Below, piece by piece: positions 1 through 8,450 of a DNA stretch of 64,000 nucleotides (the first letter of the stretch is position 1; the number at the start of each line of letters is the position of its first letter). This DNA comes from Chryseobacterium gleum (GTDB taxonomy: Bacteria; Bacteroidota; Bacteroidia; Flavobacteriales_D; Sanyastnellaceae), in contig CAMCVP010000006.1 of assembly GCA_945881835.1 (NCBI GenBank), positions 1-64,000 on the forward strand. Reading direction: 5' to 3'. The position numbers and the translations under genes were made by a program. A model generated the notes under the pieces. That model was given only the letters and a program-made list of their open reading frames with translations. It made no database searches and was not told the origin of the DNA.

Positions 1-461
1 TTCATTTTCCAGATAATATGATAACCATTGAAAAATGGCTACCTGAGAAACCGATGAGTTCGGTTTATTTCGACGGAGAGAAAGAAACTTGGATGGTGAA
101 GCGATTCTTAATTGAACCAAGCAAAGGATTGGTTCGATTCATTACCGAACACCCAAAATCGAAATTGGCGGTTGCAACAACGAACCATTTCCCAAATGTC
201 TACATACGTTTCAATAAGAAATTTAAGCAGGCACAAAACAAGATGGACGAAACTGTGAACCTGCCAGATTTTATTTCGGTGAAGGGAATTAAAGCAATTG
301 GAAATCGACTATCGACCTATCCAATCCTTTCTGTTGATCTACTTGAACCAGATGCGGAACGTGAACAAGAAGCCAACGAGGCTATTTTGGCAACCCGGCC
401 GCAGACGACTACAGCCTTAAATGAAGACGGAACTGAAGCGATTCAACCATCTTTATTTTAG
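1..461 (+). CDS. parC: Topoisomerase IV subunit A, C-terminal fragment
   Basis: This is the 3' end of a gene entering from the left edge. The frame is open from position 3, upstream of the first ATG at 18, so that ATG is internal. The remaining roughly 150 residues match what I know of the end of Bacteroidota type IIA topoisomerase A subunits: an IEKW-x-PEKP stretch followed by VYFDGEKE and KRFL, part of the C-terminal DNA-wrapping domain, then a variable acidic and Thr-rich tail ending in SLF. The subunit cleaves and religates DNA together with ParE to decatenate chromosomes. The catalytic Tyr is outside the window, so the choice of parC over gyrA rests on the tail sequence alone. Confidence 0.75.
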   Translation, partial: HFPDNMITIEKWLPEKPMSSVYFDGEKETWMVKRFLIEPSKGLVRFITEHPKSKLAVATTNHFPNVYIRFNKKFKQAQNKMDETVNLPDFISVKGIKAIGNRLSTYPILSVDLLEPDAEREQEANEAILATRPQTTTALNEDGTEAIQPSLF

Positions 462-537
462 ATTTAACTGAATAGAATTAAATAATTGAATTTCAGTATT
501 TAAAGTGTATTGATTTAAACAATATAACAAACCAAAT

Positions 538-1227
538 ATGAACGCACCGCATATCCATCTTTTAATCAACCATTTGCCAATAATTGGACTAATTATCGGG
601 ATTTTGGTGGTTATTTTCGGTCTTTTTAGCAAAAAACAAGTCATTTCCTCAGTTGGATTGTGGATTACAATGATTGCTGGATTCTCAAGTTATCCGACTA
701 TGTATTCTGGTGGTGCTTCTGAACATTTTTTCGAAGAAAATGAAGGGAAATACTGTGTCAGTGAAGAGTTGATTCACGAACACGAAGAAGCTGCTGAATT
801 GGCTTTTTGGCCGTGTATTGCAACGGGACTATTTGCTGGTTTAGCGCTAATTGGCAACAAAAAAGGTCATAAACACACGAAAAAAGCCGAAATTCTAGTG
901 GTTTTCATCGGAATTATCGCAATAATCCTAATAGGAAATGCTGGATTAACTGGAGGCCAAATTCGTCATCCAGAAATTTCAAGTTGTTGTTCAGCTGAAG
1001 GATCAGGAGAATCTTGCAAAGGAATGTCTGGACATGAGGGTTGCGCAGGTATGTCAGGCCATGAAGGATGCATATACATGAATTCAGAGAAATGCACCGC
1101 GAGTTGCATGCCAGGTTGCAAACACGACGGAACAGATCCTTGTTGTAAAGGAGATTCTACCATGCAGAAGAAGGCTTGCTGCAAGAAAGAATCAGATGAT
1201 TTAGAGAGTTCTGAAGAAGAGCATTAG
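538..1227 (+). CDS. DUF2231-like membrane protein with Cys/Met/His-rich tail
   Basis: The protein has 229 residues. The N-terminus (HLLINHLPIIG) and four hydrophobic segments, at about residues 10-30, 38-55, 90-107 and 120-140, resemble DUF2231-type inner-membrane proteins of Bacteroidota, whose function is unknown. The last 80 residues are unusual. They contain two near-identical copies of GMSGHEGC and many further Cys, Met and His residues (CC, CKGM, CMPGCKH, PCCKG, KACCKKE). Such a tail could bind soft metals such as copper, but that is inference. The gene stands alone on the + strand between parC and the convergent ABC operon. Confidence 0.6.
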   Translation: MNAPHIHLLINHLPIIGLIIGILVVIFGLFSKKQVISSVGLWITMIAGFSSYPTMYSGGASEHFFEENEGKYCVSEELIHEHEEAAELAFWPCIATGLFAGLALIGNKKGHKHTKKAEILVVFIGIIAIILIGNAGLTGGQIRHPEISSCCSAEGSGESCKGMSGHEGCAGMSGHEGCIYMNSEKCTASCMPGCKHDGTDPCCKGDSTMQKKACCKKESDDLESSEEEH

Positions 1228-1321
1228 GAGGTCCTGATCAGAAAAGTCATGAAGCTCGGAGAAATCGGAGTTTTTTTAATGTCCTGATAATCAGATTTCA
1301 GCCTCTCCATAAGACACATAA

Positions 1322-1336
1322 TTTACATTATGTAAA
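1322..1336. repeat. Perfect short palindrome TTTACAT-T-ATGTAAA
   Basis: A 7-bp perfect inverted repeat with a one-base centre lies in the convergent space between the DUF2231-like gene and the ABC operon (1228-1429). The same 200 bp also holds two CTGAT/ATCAG palindromes near 1236 and 1284. It could be a protein-binding site or a hairpin, but no gene start lies next to it, so no role is assigned. Confidence 0.4.
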
Positions 1337-1398
1337 GTAGTTTTGGGTATTAGATACGAAAGATTTTTCTTCCTTATTAATAGCATCTATTATCCAAT

Positions 1399-1438
1399 CT
1401 TAACCTCTCTTAACCTCTCTTAATCTCTCTTAATCATT
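1399..1438. repeat. 10-bp tandem repeat over the ABC operon stop codon
   Basis: The unit CTTAACCTCT occurs at 1399 and 1409, then as CTTAATCTCT at 1419, with a decayed fourth copy from 1429. The repeat runs into the stop codon of the ABC ATPase (1430-1432), so on the operon's sense strand it forms the first part of the 3' untranslated region as purine-rich repeats. Confidence 0.8.
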
Positions 1439-2101
1439 TACAATATGACCGTCAGACATGGTAATTGTTCGGTCACTCGCTTTCGCAAAGTCATTGTCGT
1501 GCGTTACCGCAATAATGGTCTGACCTTTTTCATGCGCCAATTCCTGAAGAATCTCGAAAACCACCTGAGTATTCTTGCTATCCAAATTCCCGGTCGGTTC
1601 ATCACCCATGATAATCAAAGGATCATTGATGAGTGCCCTGGCAATTGCTATTCGCTGCTGCTGACCACCCGAAAGTTTTGAGGCTGGTTTAAGCGCTTGA
1701 TCTGTCATGTCCAACATGCGCAATTTTTCCAAGGCCTTGTATTCAATTTCCTCCTTCGATAATTTACCCAATTTTAAAGCCGGAATCATAATGTTGTTCA
1801 AACAAGTAAAATCGGCAAGCAAATAGTGAAATTGGAAAATGAAACCAATCTTTTCATTTCGAATTGCGGCTAATCTATCCTGACCATAAGAACTTACATG
1901 TTCACCGTCAATGATTAATTCGCCTTTGTAATCGGTATCCATAGTCGAAAGGACATACAAAAGCGTTGATTTTCCACAACCTGACTTTCCAACAAGAGTC
2001 AGAAACTCACCTTTTTCCACCCCAAAAGAAATATCGTTCAGCACTTTGAACTCCACCGGATCGTGAAAAAGCTTCTGTATGTTCTTTACTTCCAGTATCA
2101 T
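1430..2101 (-). CDS. ABC transporter ATP-binding protein (MacB/LolD type)
   Basis: This 223-residue ATPase subunit carries Walker A GKSGCGKS at residues 38-45, the signature LSGGQQQRIAIARAL near 143, Walker B with IIMGDEPTGNLD near 165 and the switch His in VTHDND. Length and motifs fit the LolD/MacB-type ATPases that pair with FtsX-like permeases. It is the last gene of a minus-strand operon: its start overlaps the permease stop by one base, and a periplasmic adaptor gene lies further upstream. That makes a MacAB-like tripartite exporter more likely than lipoprotein release by LolCDE. The substrate is unknown. Confidence 0.9.
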   Translation of the reverse strand: MILEVKNIQKLFHDPVEFKVLNDISFGVEKGEFLTLVGKSGCGKSTLLYVLSTMDTDYKGELIIDGEHVSSYGQDRLAAIRNEKIGFIFQFHYLLADFTCLNNIMIPALKLGKLSKEEIEYKALEKLRMLDMTDQALKPASKLSGGQQQRIAIARALINDPLIIMGDEPTGNLDSKNTQVVFEILQELAHEKGQTIIAVTHDNDFAKASDRTITMSDGHIVND

Positions 2102-3330
2102 TATTTTCGGAATATGCTTACAGGATCAACTTTTGCTGCCTTTCGGGCAGGGACATAACCTGCTAAAAATGTGATAACGAACCCTATTGCTATTCCCTTT
2201 AAGAAAACAAAAGGTTCAAATCGAATAGGGAAATTCCCAATGTCGCCGCCAATATATACATGACTCAAGATATTCACTAAAATCATCGCGAACCCCACCC
2301 CTAACACAACACCAATCATTCCAATGGTAAGAGCCTGATAAACAAATATCCGAACAACATCTTTCCCATTGAAACCAATGGCCTTCAATATGGCAATATC
2401 GTTTATCTTTTGAGAGACAGTCATGTTCAAGATGTTGTAAATCCCGAAGCACGATACAATCAAAAGCGTGAACGAAATGAAAGTGATAACAACCTTCCTC
2501 ATTTTAGAAGCAGCCATATACGAAGCGTTCGCTGCTTTCCAATCTTCTGCTTTGTAACCAGTTAGTTGCGACAAATCAGCTGCTATTTGAGGAGCTCGAT
2601 TCGGATCTTTAACATTGACATTGATGTCTGTGATATACGTATTTCCTTCTCGAAGCAGCTGCTGGGCAACAGCAATGTTCACATATGACTTGGTCTTATC
2701 TTCCTTCGAATTATTGGTTTGAAATATTCCGACAACTGTTAAATTCAGGTTTACTCCTCTGGAAGATGTGATATTCAGAATGTCGCCAGTATTCAAATTC
2801 ATACGCTCTGCAATACCACTTCCAATAAGAATTCCGCTTCTGTTCAATTCCAGGTTTTGAATCGATCCTTGAACCATGAACGTTTCAATCTTATACAATT
2901 GATTTCCCTCCATTGGCGGAAAGCCAATAGTTGTGCCCGAAATTTGAGATTCTCCGTTATTGTAGAATACGGGTGTGTTGACTTGTGGAAAAGCGACTAC
3001 CACGTCTTCATTTTGACGAACCAAGTCTAATATTTCATTCGGATTCTCAATAGTATTTTTGGTTGGAACCACTTTCGGATTAATAATTAACACAGAATTT
3101 TCATTGTCTGGTTGAAGCGGCGCACTCAGCACATCGTCTTTGTAAATCCGTATGTGCGCCGTGGTCTTGAAAAACGATTCACTCGACTGTCGGTCGAAAC
3201 CGGCACTCAATGAATTCATGAAAATAAAGATGGAAATACCAAGCAATACCCCAACAATAGCCACCGTGGTCATCTTCCTACCCGAAATGAAGTAGGTCGT
3301 TGCAATTTTTCTATTGATGGAATTCGCCAT
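2101..3330 (-). CDS. ABC transporter permease, FtsX/MacB family
   Basis: The 409-residue protein has the MacB/FtsX layout: one N-terminal membrane helix (about residues 18-40), a large periplasmic MacB_PCD-like domain (about 45-270), and three C-terminal helices (about 280-400). The last part contains the characteristic NILNMTVSQKINDIAILKAIGFN and ends in VPARKAAKVDPVSIFRK. Such permeases work by mechanotransmission, driving a periplasmic partner rather than moving substrate through the membrane. The start codon overlaps the adaptor gene's stop by one base (TAATG), so translation is probably coupled. Confidence 0.88.
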   Translation of the reverse strand: MANSINRKIATTYFISGRKMTTVAIVGVLLGISIFIFMNSLSAGFDRQSSESFFKTTAHIRIYKDDVLSAPLQPDNENSVLIINPKVVPTKNTIENPNEILDLVRQNEDVVVAFPQVNTPVFYNNGESQISGTTIGFPPMEGNQLYKIETFMVQGSIQNLELNRSGILIGSGIAERMNLNTGDILNITSSRGVNLNLTVVGIFQTNNSKEDKTKSYVNIAVAQQLLREGNTYITDINVNVKDPNRAPQIAADLSQLTGYKAEDWKAANASYMAASKMRKVVITFISFTLLIVSCFGIYNILNMTVSQKINDIAILKAIGFNGKDVVRIFVYQALTIGMIGVVLGVGFAMILVNILSHVYIGGDIGNFPIRFEPFVFLKGIAIGFVITFLAGYVPARKAAKVDPVSIFRK

Positions 3331-4436
3331 TATTTTTTAATTGGCTGAAGAACGTCACTTTCAGAAAGTCCTTCAAGGATCTCAACATACTCCGTGCTTC
3401 GAATTCCAACTTTAACCTTTCGCGGCTCCTCCTCTCCTTTTACCAAAACGGTTTCTGAGAAACTTAAATAGCTTCTTGGAATAAGAAGCACATTTTCTTT
3501 GGTTGATATGTCTATGTTGGCTTCCAATCTCGTTCCCAATACATTGAAATTGAGCGGTGAGTTGAATTGCACATCAACCAAATAAGATTGGCTCGCCTCA
3601 TCGAACAACGGGTAAATACGCAGAACAGTTCCCTCTAAAACCTGATCTTTAGAAGTGTTCAAACGAATGTGAACGGTCTGACCAATCTTAACCTTTTCAA
3701 TACTGTTCTCGTCTAAGTTCAACTTCGCAACTAAGGTGTTCATGTTGGCCATTTGTGCAATTGCATCGCCTTTTCGAATGAAATCACCCTTTTTCTTCAG
3801 AATTTTGGCCACTTTTCCGTTTTCCAAGGCTTTTAACTCATTGAACAGCGCTGCATTTTGTTGGGTCTTTGCACTTGCCTGAAGTGCCAACTTACTCATT
3901 TCAGCTTGCTGCTTCACACTTTTGTATCGTTCTTTTAGAGCATTCAAATTCGAAACTGAATTCTCATAATTCAATTTGCTCGTTTCAAGTTGAATGGTAC
4001 TTGCAGCATCAGATACGATAAGTCGCGAATACCTTTCAAACACCAATTTATCTTGGGCCACCTTCTTCTCTGCAAAGGCAATGTTGTTCTCCAATTCTTT
4101 CAAGGCCGGTCCATTTGCTGAAACATTTTGCTCGGCCAATAACAACTGCTGTTGCGTTGAAGCAGCCTGTGCTTCGGTTGAAGAATTGTCTATTCTTGCC
4201 AAAAGTTGTCCAGTTGAAACACTGTCTCCATCTTGAACGAAAAGATCCATTAGGTATCCTTCTGTCTGTGCCGACAAATTGTATTTGTCAATTGCTTCAA
4301 TGCTTCCCGAAGCAAAAACAGTTTCCGTAATGTTCTTTCGAACAGGCTGAACCTCCTGCTTGTTTCCTCCACACGCAACAAATGCAAGTGTGCAAACAAG
4401 CAGTTTGGTGAAACTAACTAACGTGATATTTTTCAT
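3330..4436 (-). CDS. Periplasmic adaptor lipoprotein (MacA/HlyD family)
   Basis: This 368-residue membrane-fusion protein begins with a lipoprotein signal (LAFVAC, Cys at residue 22). A biotinyl-lipoyl half-motif follows (GYLMDLFVQDGDSVSTGQLLARID), then a long alpha-helical hairpin (about residues 75-200), the second lipoyl half (KILKKKGDFIRKGDAIAQM) and beta-barrel/membrane-proximal domains. It would bridge the MacB-like permease to an outer-membrane channel. It lies one base downstream of the dioxygenase-type gene and one base into the permease gene, so the four genes probably form one transcript. No TolC homolog is present in this window. Confidence 0.85.
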   Translation of the reverse strand: MKNITLVSFTKLLVCTLAFVACGGNKQEVQPVRKNITETVFASGSIEAIDKYNLSAQTEGYLMDLFVQDGDSVSTGQLLARIDNSSTEAQAASTQQQLLLAEQNVSANGPALKELENNIAFAEKKVAQDKLVFERYSRLIVSDAASTIQLETSKLNYENSVSNLNALKERYKSVKQQAEMSKLALQASAKTQQNAALFNELKALENGKVAKILKKKGDFIRKGDAIAQMANMNTLVAKLNLDENSIEKVKIGQTVHIRLNTSKDQVLEGTVLRIYPLFDEASQSYLVDVQFNSPLNFNVLGTRLEANIDISTKENVLLIPRSYLSFSETVLVKGEEEPRKVKVGIRSTEYVEILEGLSESDVLQPIKK

Positions 4437-4437
4437 T

Positions 4438-5307
4438 TCAACTCGAACTTTTAAATGAATGCATACTCAAACTTCCCATGGCGTAATATTCATTGAAAAA
4501 TGAAATCTCATCCTTCCCCAATGCCGCCATTGAGTATAATGCTGGCCAATAATGATCAGGTGTTGGAATCGCGTTTTTATAAGCTGCTCCCCTTTGTTCA
4601 ATATTCTTAAAGAATTCGAAATTCTTCATCTTCAATTCTTTCGAAATATTCTCTTGAGCCTCAATAGCCCAATCATATCCCGACTCTAAATTATTCCAAT
4701 CAATAGCCCTTAGATTGTGAACCAAATTACCTGACCCAACAATTAAAACGCCTCTTTCTCTTAATGCTTCCAGTTTTGCTCCTAACTCTAAATGTTGAGC
4801 ATGCGATAATGTGTAATCAATGCTTAGCTGCAAAACTGGAATGTTTGCCATTGGGAAAATCTGTTTCAATACACTCCAAGTGCCATGATCTAAACCCCAC
4901 TCTTCGTCCAAGCCTTCTTCCCCCAAATTCAAATGTTCCGCAATGTGATGTGCAAGCGCTGAATCTCCTTTTGCCGGATATTCAACTGCGAAAAGTTCAT
5001 CTGGAAATCCACCAAAATCATGAATCGTTCGAGGCATCTCCATGGCAGTAACCTTTGTGCCTTTGGTTAACCAATGCGCCGAAATACAAAGTATGGCTTG
5101 CGGTGTTTCCAAATGCTGAATCGATTTCCTCCACCCTTCAACATATTTGTTCTGCTCAATGGCATTCATGGGTGAACCGTGTCCGAAAAAGAAAACTGGA
5201 AATTTAGGAGTTGTCTTTCCGTTGCTTAGAACTTCCAACGCACTTAAAGGGAGCACCGCTCCTACCGACAATATCCCCATGGTTTTCAAAAATTTCGTTC
5301 TATTCAT
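4438..5307 (-). CDS. ygiD: 4,5-DOPA dioxygenase extradiol-family protein (YgiD-like)
   Basis: The 289-residue LigB-type extradiol dioxygenase carries the family's His motifs: FFGHGSPMNAI (H43), CISAHW (H78), IHDFGGFP (H96) and LDHGTWSVL (H141), with a further GSGNLVHNL near 195. In this family the His residues hold a divalent metal that opens catechol rings. Residues 1-29 are hydrophobic and look like an export signal, as in other Bacteroidota members. It heads the operon with the MacAB-like exporter, so enzyme and exporter may act on related aromatic compounds; that link is inferred from gene order only. Confidence 0.85.
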   Translation of the reverse strand: MNRTKFLKTMGILSVGAVLPLSALEVLSNGKTTPKFPVFFFGHGSPMNAIEQNKYVEGWRKSIQHLETPQAILCISAHWLTKGTKVTAMEMPRTIHDFGGFPDELFAVEYPAKGDSALAHHIAEHLNLGEEGLDEEWGLDHGTWSVLKQIFPMANIPVLQLSIDYTLSHAQHLELGAKLEALRERGVLIVGSGNLVHNLRAIDWNNLESGYDWAIEAQENISKELKMKNFEFFKNIEQRGAAYKNAIPTPDHYWPALYSMAALGKDEISFFNEYYAMGSLSMHSFKSSS

Positions 5308-5348
5308 TCGGTTAAACCGTTGCGCTTTCTGCTAAATTCAATCCTGAC

Positions 5349-5356
5349 TTACATTT
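5349..5356 (+). promoter_or_regulatory. -7 promoter box TACATTTG
   Basis: This is an exact match to the Bacteroidota -7 consensus TAnnTTTG, ending six bases before the GTG start at 5363. No clear TTTG -33 box is seen; TTTC at 5326 is the best candidate. The expected transcription start lies at or next to the start codon, implying a leaderless or nearly leaderless message. Confidence 0.5.
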
Positions 5357-5362
5357 GCGAAA

Positions 5363-6187
5363 GTGAAGCGAATTTACGAAATATCCATCCCTCATTTTAC
5401 GACAAAAGGCACCTTTGAAGCTGCTATTCGTCAGTTCAGTGCTTTAGATTCTTTGGAAATAGATGCGCTTTACCTTCTTCCAATAAATCCAACCGACATT
5501 ACGTACAGCAAATCGCCTTATTGTATAACCGACAATTTTCAAGTTCGAAAGGAATTAGGTGGTCCTAATGGATTGAAATTATTCACAGAAGCAGCTCATG
5601 TAAAGGGAATGAAGGTGATCCTAGACGTGGTCTTGAATCACGCTTCGATTAATCATACGTTTGCGAATGACTCGGATTTTTTTGCCCTAGATGGAAATAA
5701 ATCGCCCTTTCATCCAATTGGAACGAATTGGAATGATGTCTTTCAGATAAATCATTTGAACGATTTCCATTCGGGGAATTTATTGAATTCACTTTTTTCC
5801 TTTTTGGAAATGGGAATCGACGGCTTTCGATTCGACGCGACCTCTTTCCTTCCAAATAAAAATATAGAACACTGGCTTTCAGAATTAACTCGAAAGAAAT
5901 CCGATGTTATTTTATGGAGCGATTCAATTCTTTTGGAAAAAGACGCGCTTCCTTTTACACATGTCTCTGCTCCTCTTGGTAAATCGAATTTCGATGAGCC
6001 TAGAAAGGCAATTCAGATAGCATCGCTCGGTTCACATGACTTGCTCCGAAATCAAGGAAGTCTTCTAGAAGTATATGGTGAAAATGTGAGCGCTATTCAA
6101 CAAGAGTTAATTCAGCAATCAGAAGCGTATCTATTTCCTATGGGAAGTGAAAAGGGATTTGATTTCAAATACGATTTTTTCCTTTAG
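5363..6187 (+). CDS. Short GH13-like (alpha-amylase superfamily) protein lacking the acid Glu
   Basis: At 274 residues this is far shorter than usual GH13 enzymes and is little more than a TIM barrel. Region I is DVVLNH (88-93). Region II is GFRFDA (154-159), which keeps the nucleophile Asp158. Region IV is SHD (224-226). The SPYCITDNF stretch near 51 matches the conserved SPYS-D-Y entry. The region III position that should read like EVW is instead ILWSDS (183-188), so the catalytic acid Glu appears absent, and there is no C-terminal beta domain. It may be non-hydrolytic, a transglycosylase variant, or decaying. The GTG start follows a -7 box directly. Its end overlaps the convergent permease gene by four bases. 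Confidence 0.7.
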   Translation: MKRIYEISIPHFTTKGTFEAAIRQFSALDSLEIDALYLLPINPTDITYSKSPYCITDNFQVRKELGGPNGLKLFTEAAHVKGMKVILDVVLNHASINHTFANDSDFFALDGNKSPFHPIGTNWNDVFQINHLNDFHSGNLLNSLFSFLEMGIDGFRFDATSFLPNKNIEHWLSELTRKKSDVILWSDSILLEKDALPFTHVSAPLGKSNFDEPRKAIQIASLGSHDLLRNQGSLLEVYGENVSAIQQELIQQSEAYLFPMGSEKGFDFKYDFFL

Positions 6188-7260
6188 TTGGAAGAGGTCC
6201 GAATTCGGGGATCAAGAATTCCGTAGATCCATTCAACCAAAACATTCACTACAATAAAGACGGTCGAAACTAAAATAACTCCGCCCATGACAATGGGTTG
6301 GTCTTGCTTTTCAATGGCAGTAAAAAGTTCTTGACCTATCCCCTTCCACCCGAAAACAAATTCCACAAACACCGCACCTGCTAACAAGGAGGCGAACCAA
6401 CCCGAAACTGCCGTCACAACTGGGTTTAACGCATTCGGAAGGGCATGTCTGTAAAGTACTCTTCTTTCAGAAAGTCCCTTCGCGCGAGCGGTTCGGATGA
6501 AATCCTGAGACATCACATCCAACATGCTACTTCTTGTTAATTGAACAATAATGGCAAGCGGACGGATCATTAAGGTAATCATGGGAAGAATTAAATTCTT
6601 CAAGTCAATGTACTTTCCTTCCCAGACATCAACGCTGTACCAACTTCCGGTCATGCTCAATCCAGTGTAATCACGCAACAAGACTGCTCCTATCCATGCT
6701 ACGATAAGTGCAACAAAGAAGGAAGGTCCGGCCATTCCAATCGCCGAAACAAACAGGACAGACTTGTCAATCCACGTATCTTTTTTCTGATAAGCCCAAA
6801 TTCCTAAAGGAATTCCAAGCAATAGACTTATGAGGATGCTTCCCAACGCGAGGACAAATGTTCCAGGAAAGGATTCGGCAAATATGGAAGACACTGACTT
6901 CTCTGAAATGAACGATTTCCCAAGGCTTGGGAACTTAATCCAAAGAGCGCGTTTTTCGCTAATTTGAAATGACCATCCACTATATAAAATGGAATCCCCG
7001 TAAAAGGCCTCACTGAAATTATCCGATCTGTTGATACTAATTGGAGATAAATTATTGAGATATTCCAAATAGCGAATTCCCAACGAATGGTTCAGACGAA
7101 GCTTGTTGCGCATGTTCGTCACTACTTCTTGATTGGCGTTTTCACCCACAAGATTTTGAACTGGATCGGAACCTGTTAAATTGAAAAGGAAAAACACCAC
7201 AGTCACAACGCCCCAGAGAACGAGTAACTGATATCCTATTTTCTTTGCAACCTTCACCAA
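6184..7260 (-). CDS. Peptide-type ABC transporter permease (DppB/OppB family)
   Basis: The 358-residue inner-membrane protein has the DppB signature: an N-terminal helix followed by FFLFNLTGSDPV, a periplasmic insertion, then a BPD_transp_1 core with TRSSMLDVMSQDFIRTARAKGLSERRVLYRHALPNALNPV as the ATPase-contact (EAA) loop. It ends in IDPR-type WIYGILDPRIR. The start is TTG at 7260 or GTG at 7257; neither has a clear ribosome site. The partner permease, ATPases and binding protein are not in this window, so the substrate cannot be assigned. Confidence 0.85.
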   Translation of the reverse strand: MVKVAKKIGYQLLVLWGVVTVVFFLFNLTGSDPVQNLVGENANQEVVTNMRNKLRLNHSLGIRYLEYLNNLSPISINRSDNFSEAFYGDSILYSGWSFQISEKRALWIKFPSLGKSFISEKSVSSIFAESFPGTFVLALGSILISLLLGIPLGIWAYQKKDTWIDKSVLFVSAIGMAGPSFFVALIVAWIGAVLLRDYTGLSMTGSWYSVDVWEGKYIDLKNLILPMITLMIRPLAIIVQLTRSSMLDVMSQDFIRTARAKGLSERRVLYRHALPNALNPVVTAVSGWFASLLAGAVFVEFVFGWKGIGQELFTAIEKQDQPIVMGGVILVSTVFIVVNVLVEWIYGILDPRIRTSSN

Positions 7261-7363
7261 ACGAAAATAGCCGTTTTGATTCTAGAACATTCTCAGACAA
7301 TCAAATGTTATACACGGCACACTTATTGAAAAGTCGGGCGCAGTATTTTTTCAATAACCTTCT

Positions 7364-7371
7364 TACTTTTG
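7364..7371 (+). promoter_or_regulatory. -7 promoter box TACTTTTG
   Basis: This matches TAnnTTTG and lies only four bases before the ATG at 7376, again pointing to a leaderless or near-leaderless start. The -33 element is not evident. Confidence 0.45.
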
Positions 7372-7375
7372 AATC

Positions 7376-8407
7376 ATGGAAAAACGAAATCTTTACATTT
7401 CTTGGACATTGCGCGTTTTGCTTTGTGGACTCTTTGTGTTTTCAGCAATCACGAAAATGCTTCCATTAACTCCCTTCGAAAAACAATTGGTCGATTTAGG
7501 TTTCGCCGATTGGCACACTGCTCCTTATTATGCTCGACTAATAATTGGAATTGAACTCGGATTGGGTATCGCACTCATTCAAAATCATTTCTTCAAGCGA
7601 ATAGTTCTTCCATTAACTGCGCTTTTACTTGTTGCCTTTTGTATTCATTTGTCATATCAAATAGCAATAGGACAAGGTGGAAACTGCGGATGTTTCGGGC
7701 AGTTCATTGAAATGACTCCGACAGAAGCGTTAATAAAAAACATAGTCACACTTGTATTTTTGGGCTGGCTTTTCTTCATTAGTAAAGAAAAGAAAAGTGC
7801 AAATCGTTTTTCTTTTCTCCTTTTAATATGGTCGTTCTCTACTCTATTCATGTTCATGGCATTTCCGTTCGCACCATTCAAAGAACTTAGCAATGTAACA
7901 GTTGACACTTCAAGTATTCCATGGGAAGATGAATCTGCTCCTGCAAGTCAAACGGTTGATACCGCGCAGACTCAAACAACAAATGCTCCAGCCGTTGTTG
8001 TTAATCCAGGCCCTGCCGCTGTGGTTTCTAAATTTTCTAAATTGAATGTCTTCAGTGGTTTGAAAGTAAAAATCGATGAAGGAAAGCGCATTGTTTGTTT
8101 CTTCATTCCCGGTTGCGACCATTGTCGCGAAGCGGCTAAAGCAATTACTGAGCTTTCGAAAGATCCGAATTTCCCTAAAGTATATATTTATTTTGGAGAC
8201 GAAGAAGTAGAGAAAATTGACGAATTCTTCCAAGTTGCTGGAAAGAAATATCCTTATCAAGTTCTAGGCATGGGTGAATTCTTCACGCTCATGGGACCTC
8301 AGGGAGAAACTCCGGGAATTCTTTATTTGTGGAACGGAAACATTCAGAAATCTTATTTCGGAGAGCAATTCAACAAAGAAGATTTAAAAAACACGTGTAA
8401 CCAATAG
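7376..8407 (+). CDS. MauE/DoxX-type membrane domain fused to a thioredoxin-like domain
   Basis: The 343-residue protein starts with a four-helix MauE/DoxX-like domain (about residues 8-165). This includes LFVFSAITKM, the paired-Cys loop GNCGCFG near 103, and a following helix. A proline/alanine/threonine-rich linker (about 180-215) leads to a C-terminal thioredoxin-like fold (about 225-343) with a CDHC motif (FFIPGCDHC). The pairing suggests electron or disulfide relay across the inner membrane, as in MauE/VKOR-like systems. The partner substrate is unknown. Confidence 0.7.
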   Translation: MEKRNLYISWTLRVLLCGLFVFSAITKMLPLTPFEKQLVDLGFADWHTAPYYARLIIGIELGLGIALIQNHFFKRIVLPLTALLLVAFCIHLSYQIAIGQGGNCGCFGQFIEMTPTEALIKNIVTLVFLGWLFFISKEKKSANRFSFLLLIWSFSTLFMFMAFPFAPFKELSNVTVDTSSIPWEDESAPASQTVDTAQTQTTNAPAVVVNPGPAAVVSKFSKLNVFSGLKVKIDEGKRIVCFFIPGCDHCREAAKAITELSKDPNFPKVYIYFGDEEVEKIDEFFQVAGKKYPYQVLGMGEFFTLMGPQGETPGILYLWNGNIQKSYFGEQFNKEDLKNTCNQ

Positions 8408-8450
8408 GCGTCTCGTACGTCATATCCCTGTGAATATTTCAATATTGAAC

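Noticed and set aside
1242-1280. Terminator after the DUF2231-like gene near TCGGAGAAATCGGAG
   Set aside because: The sequence is a direct repeat of TCGGAG, not an inverted repeat, so the T run after it lacks a stem.
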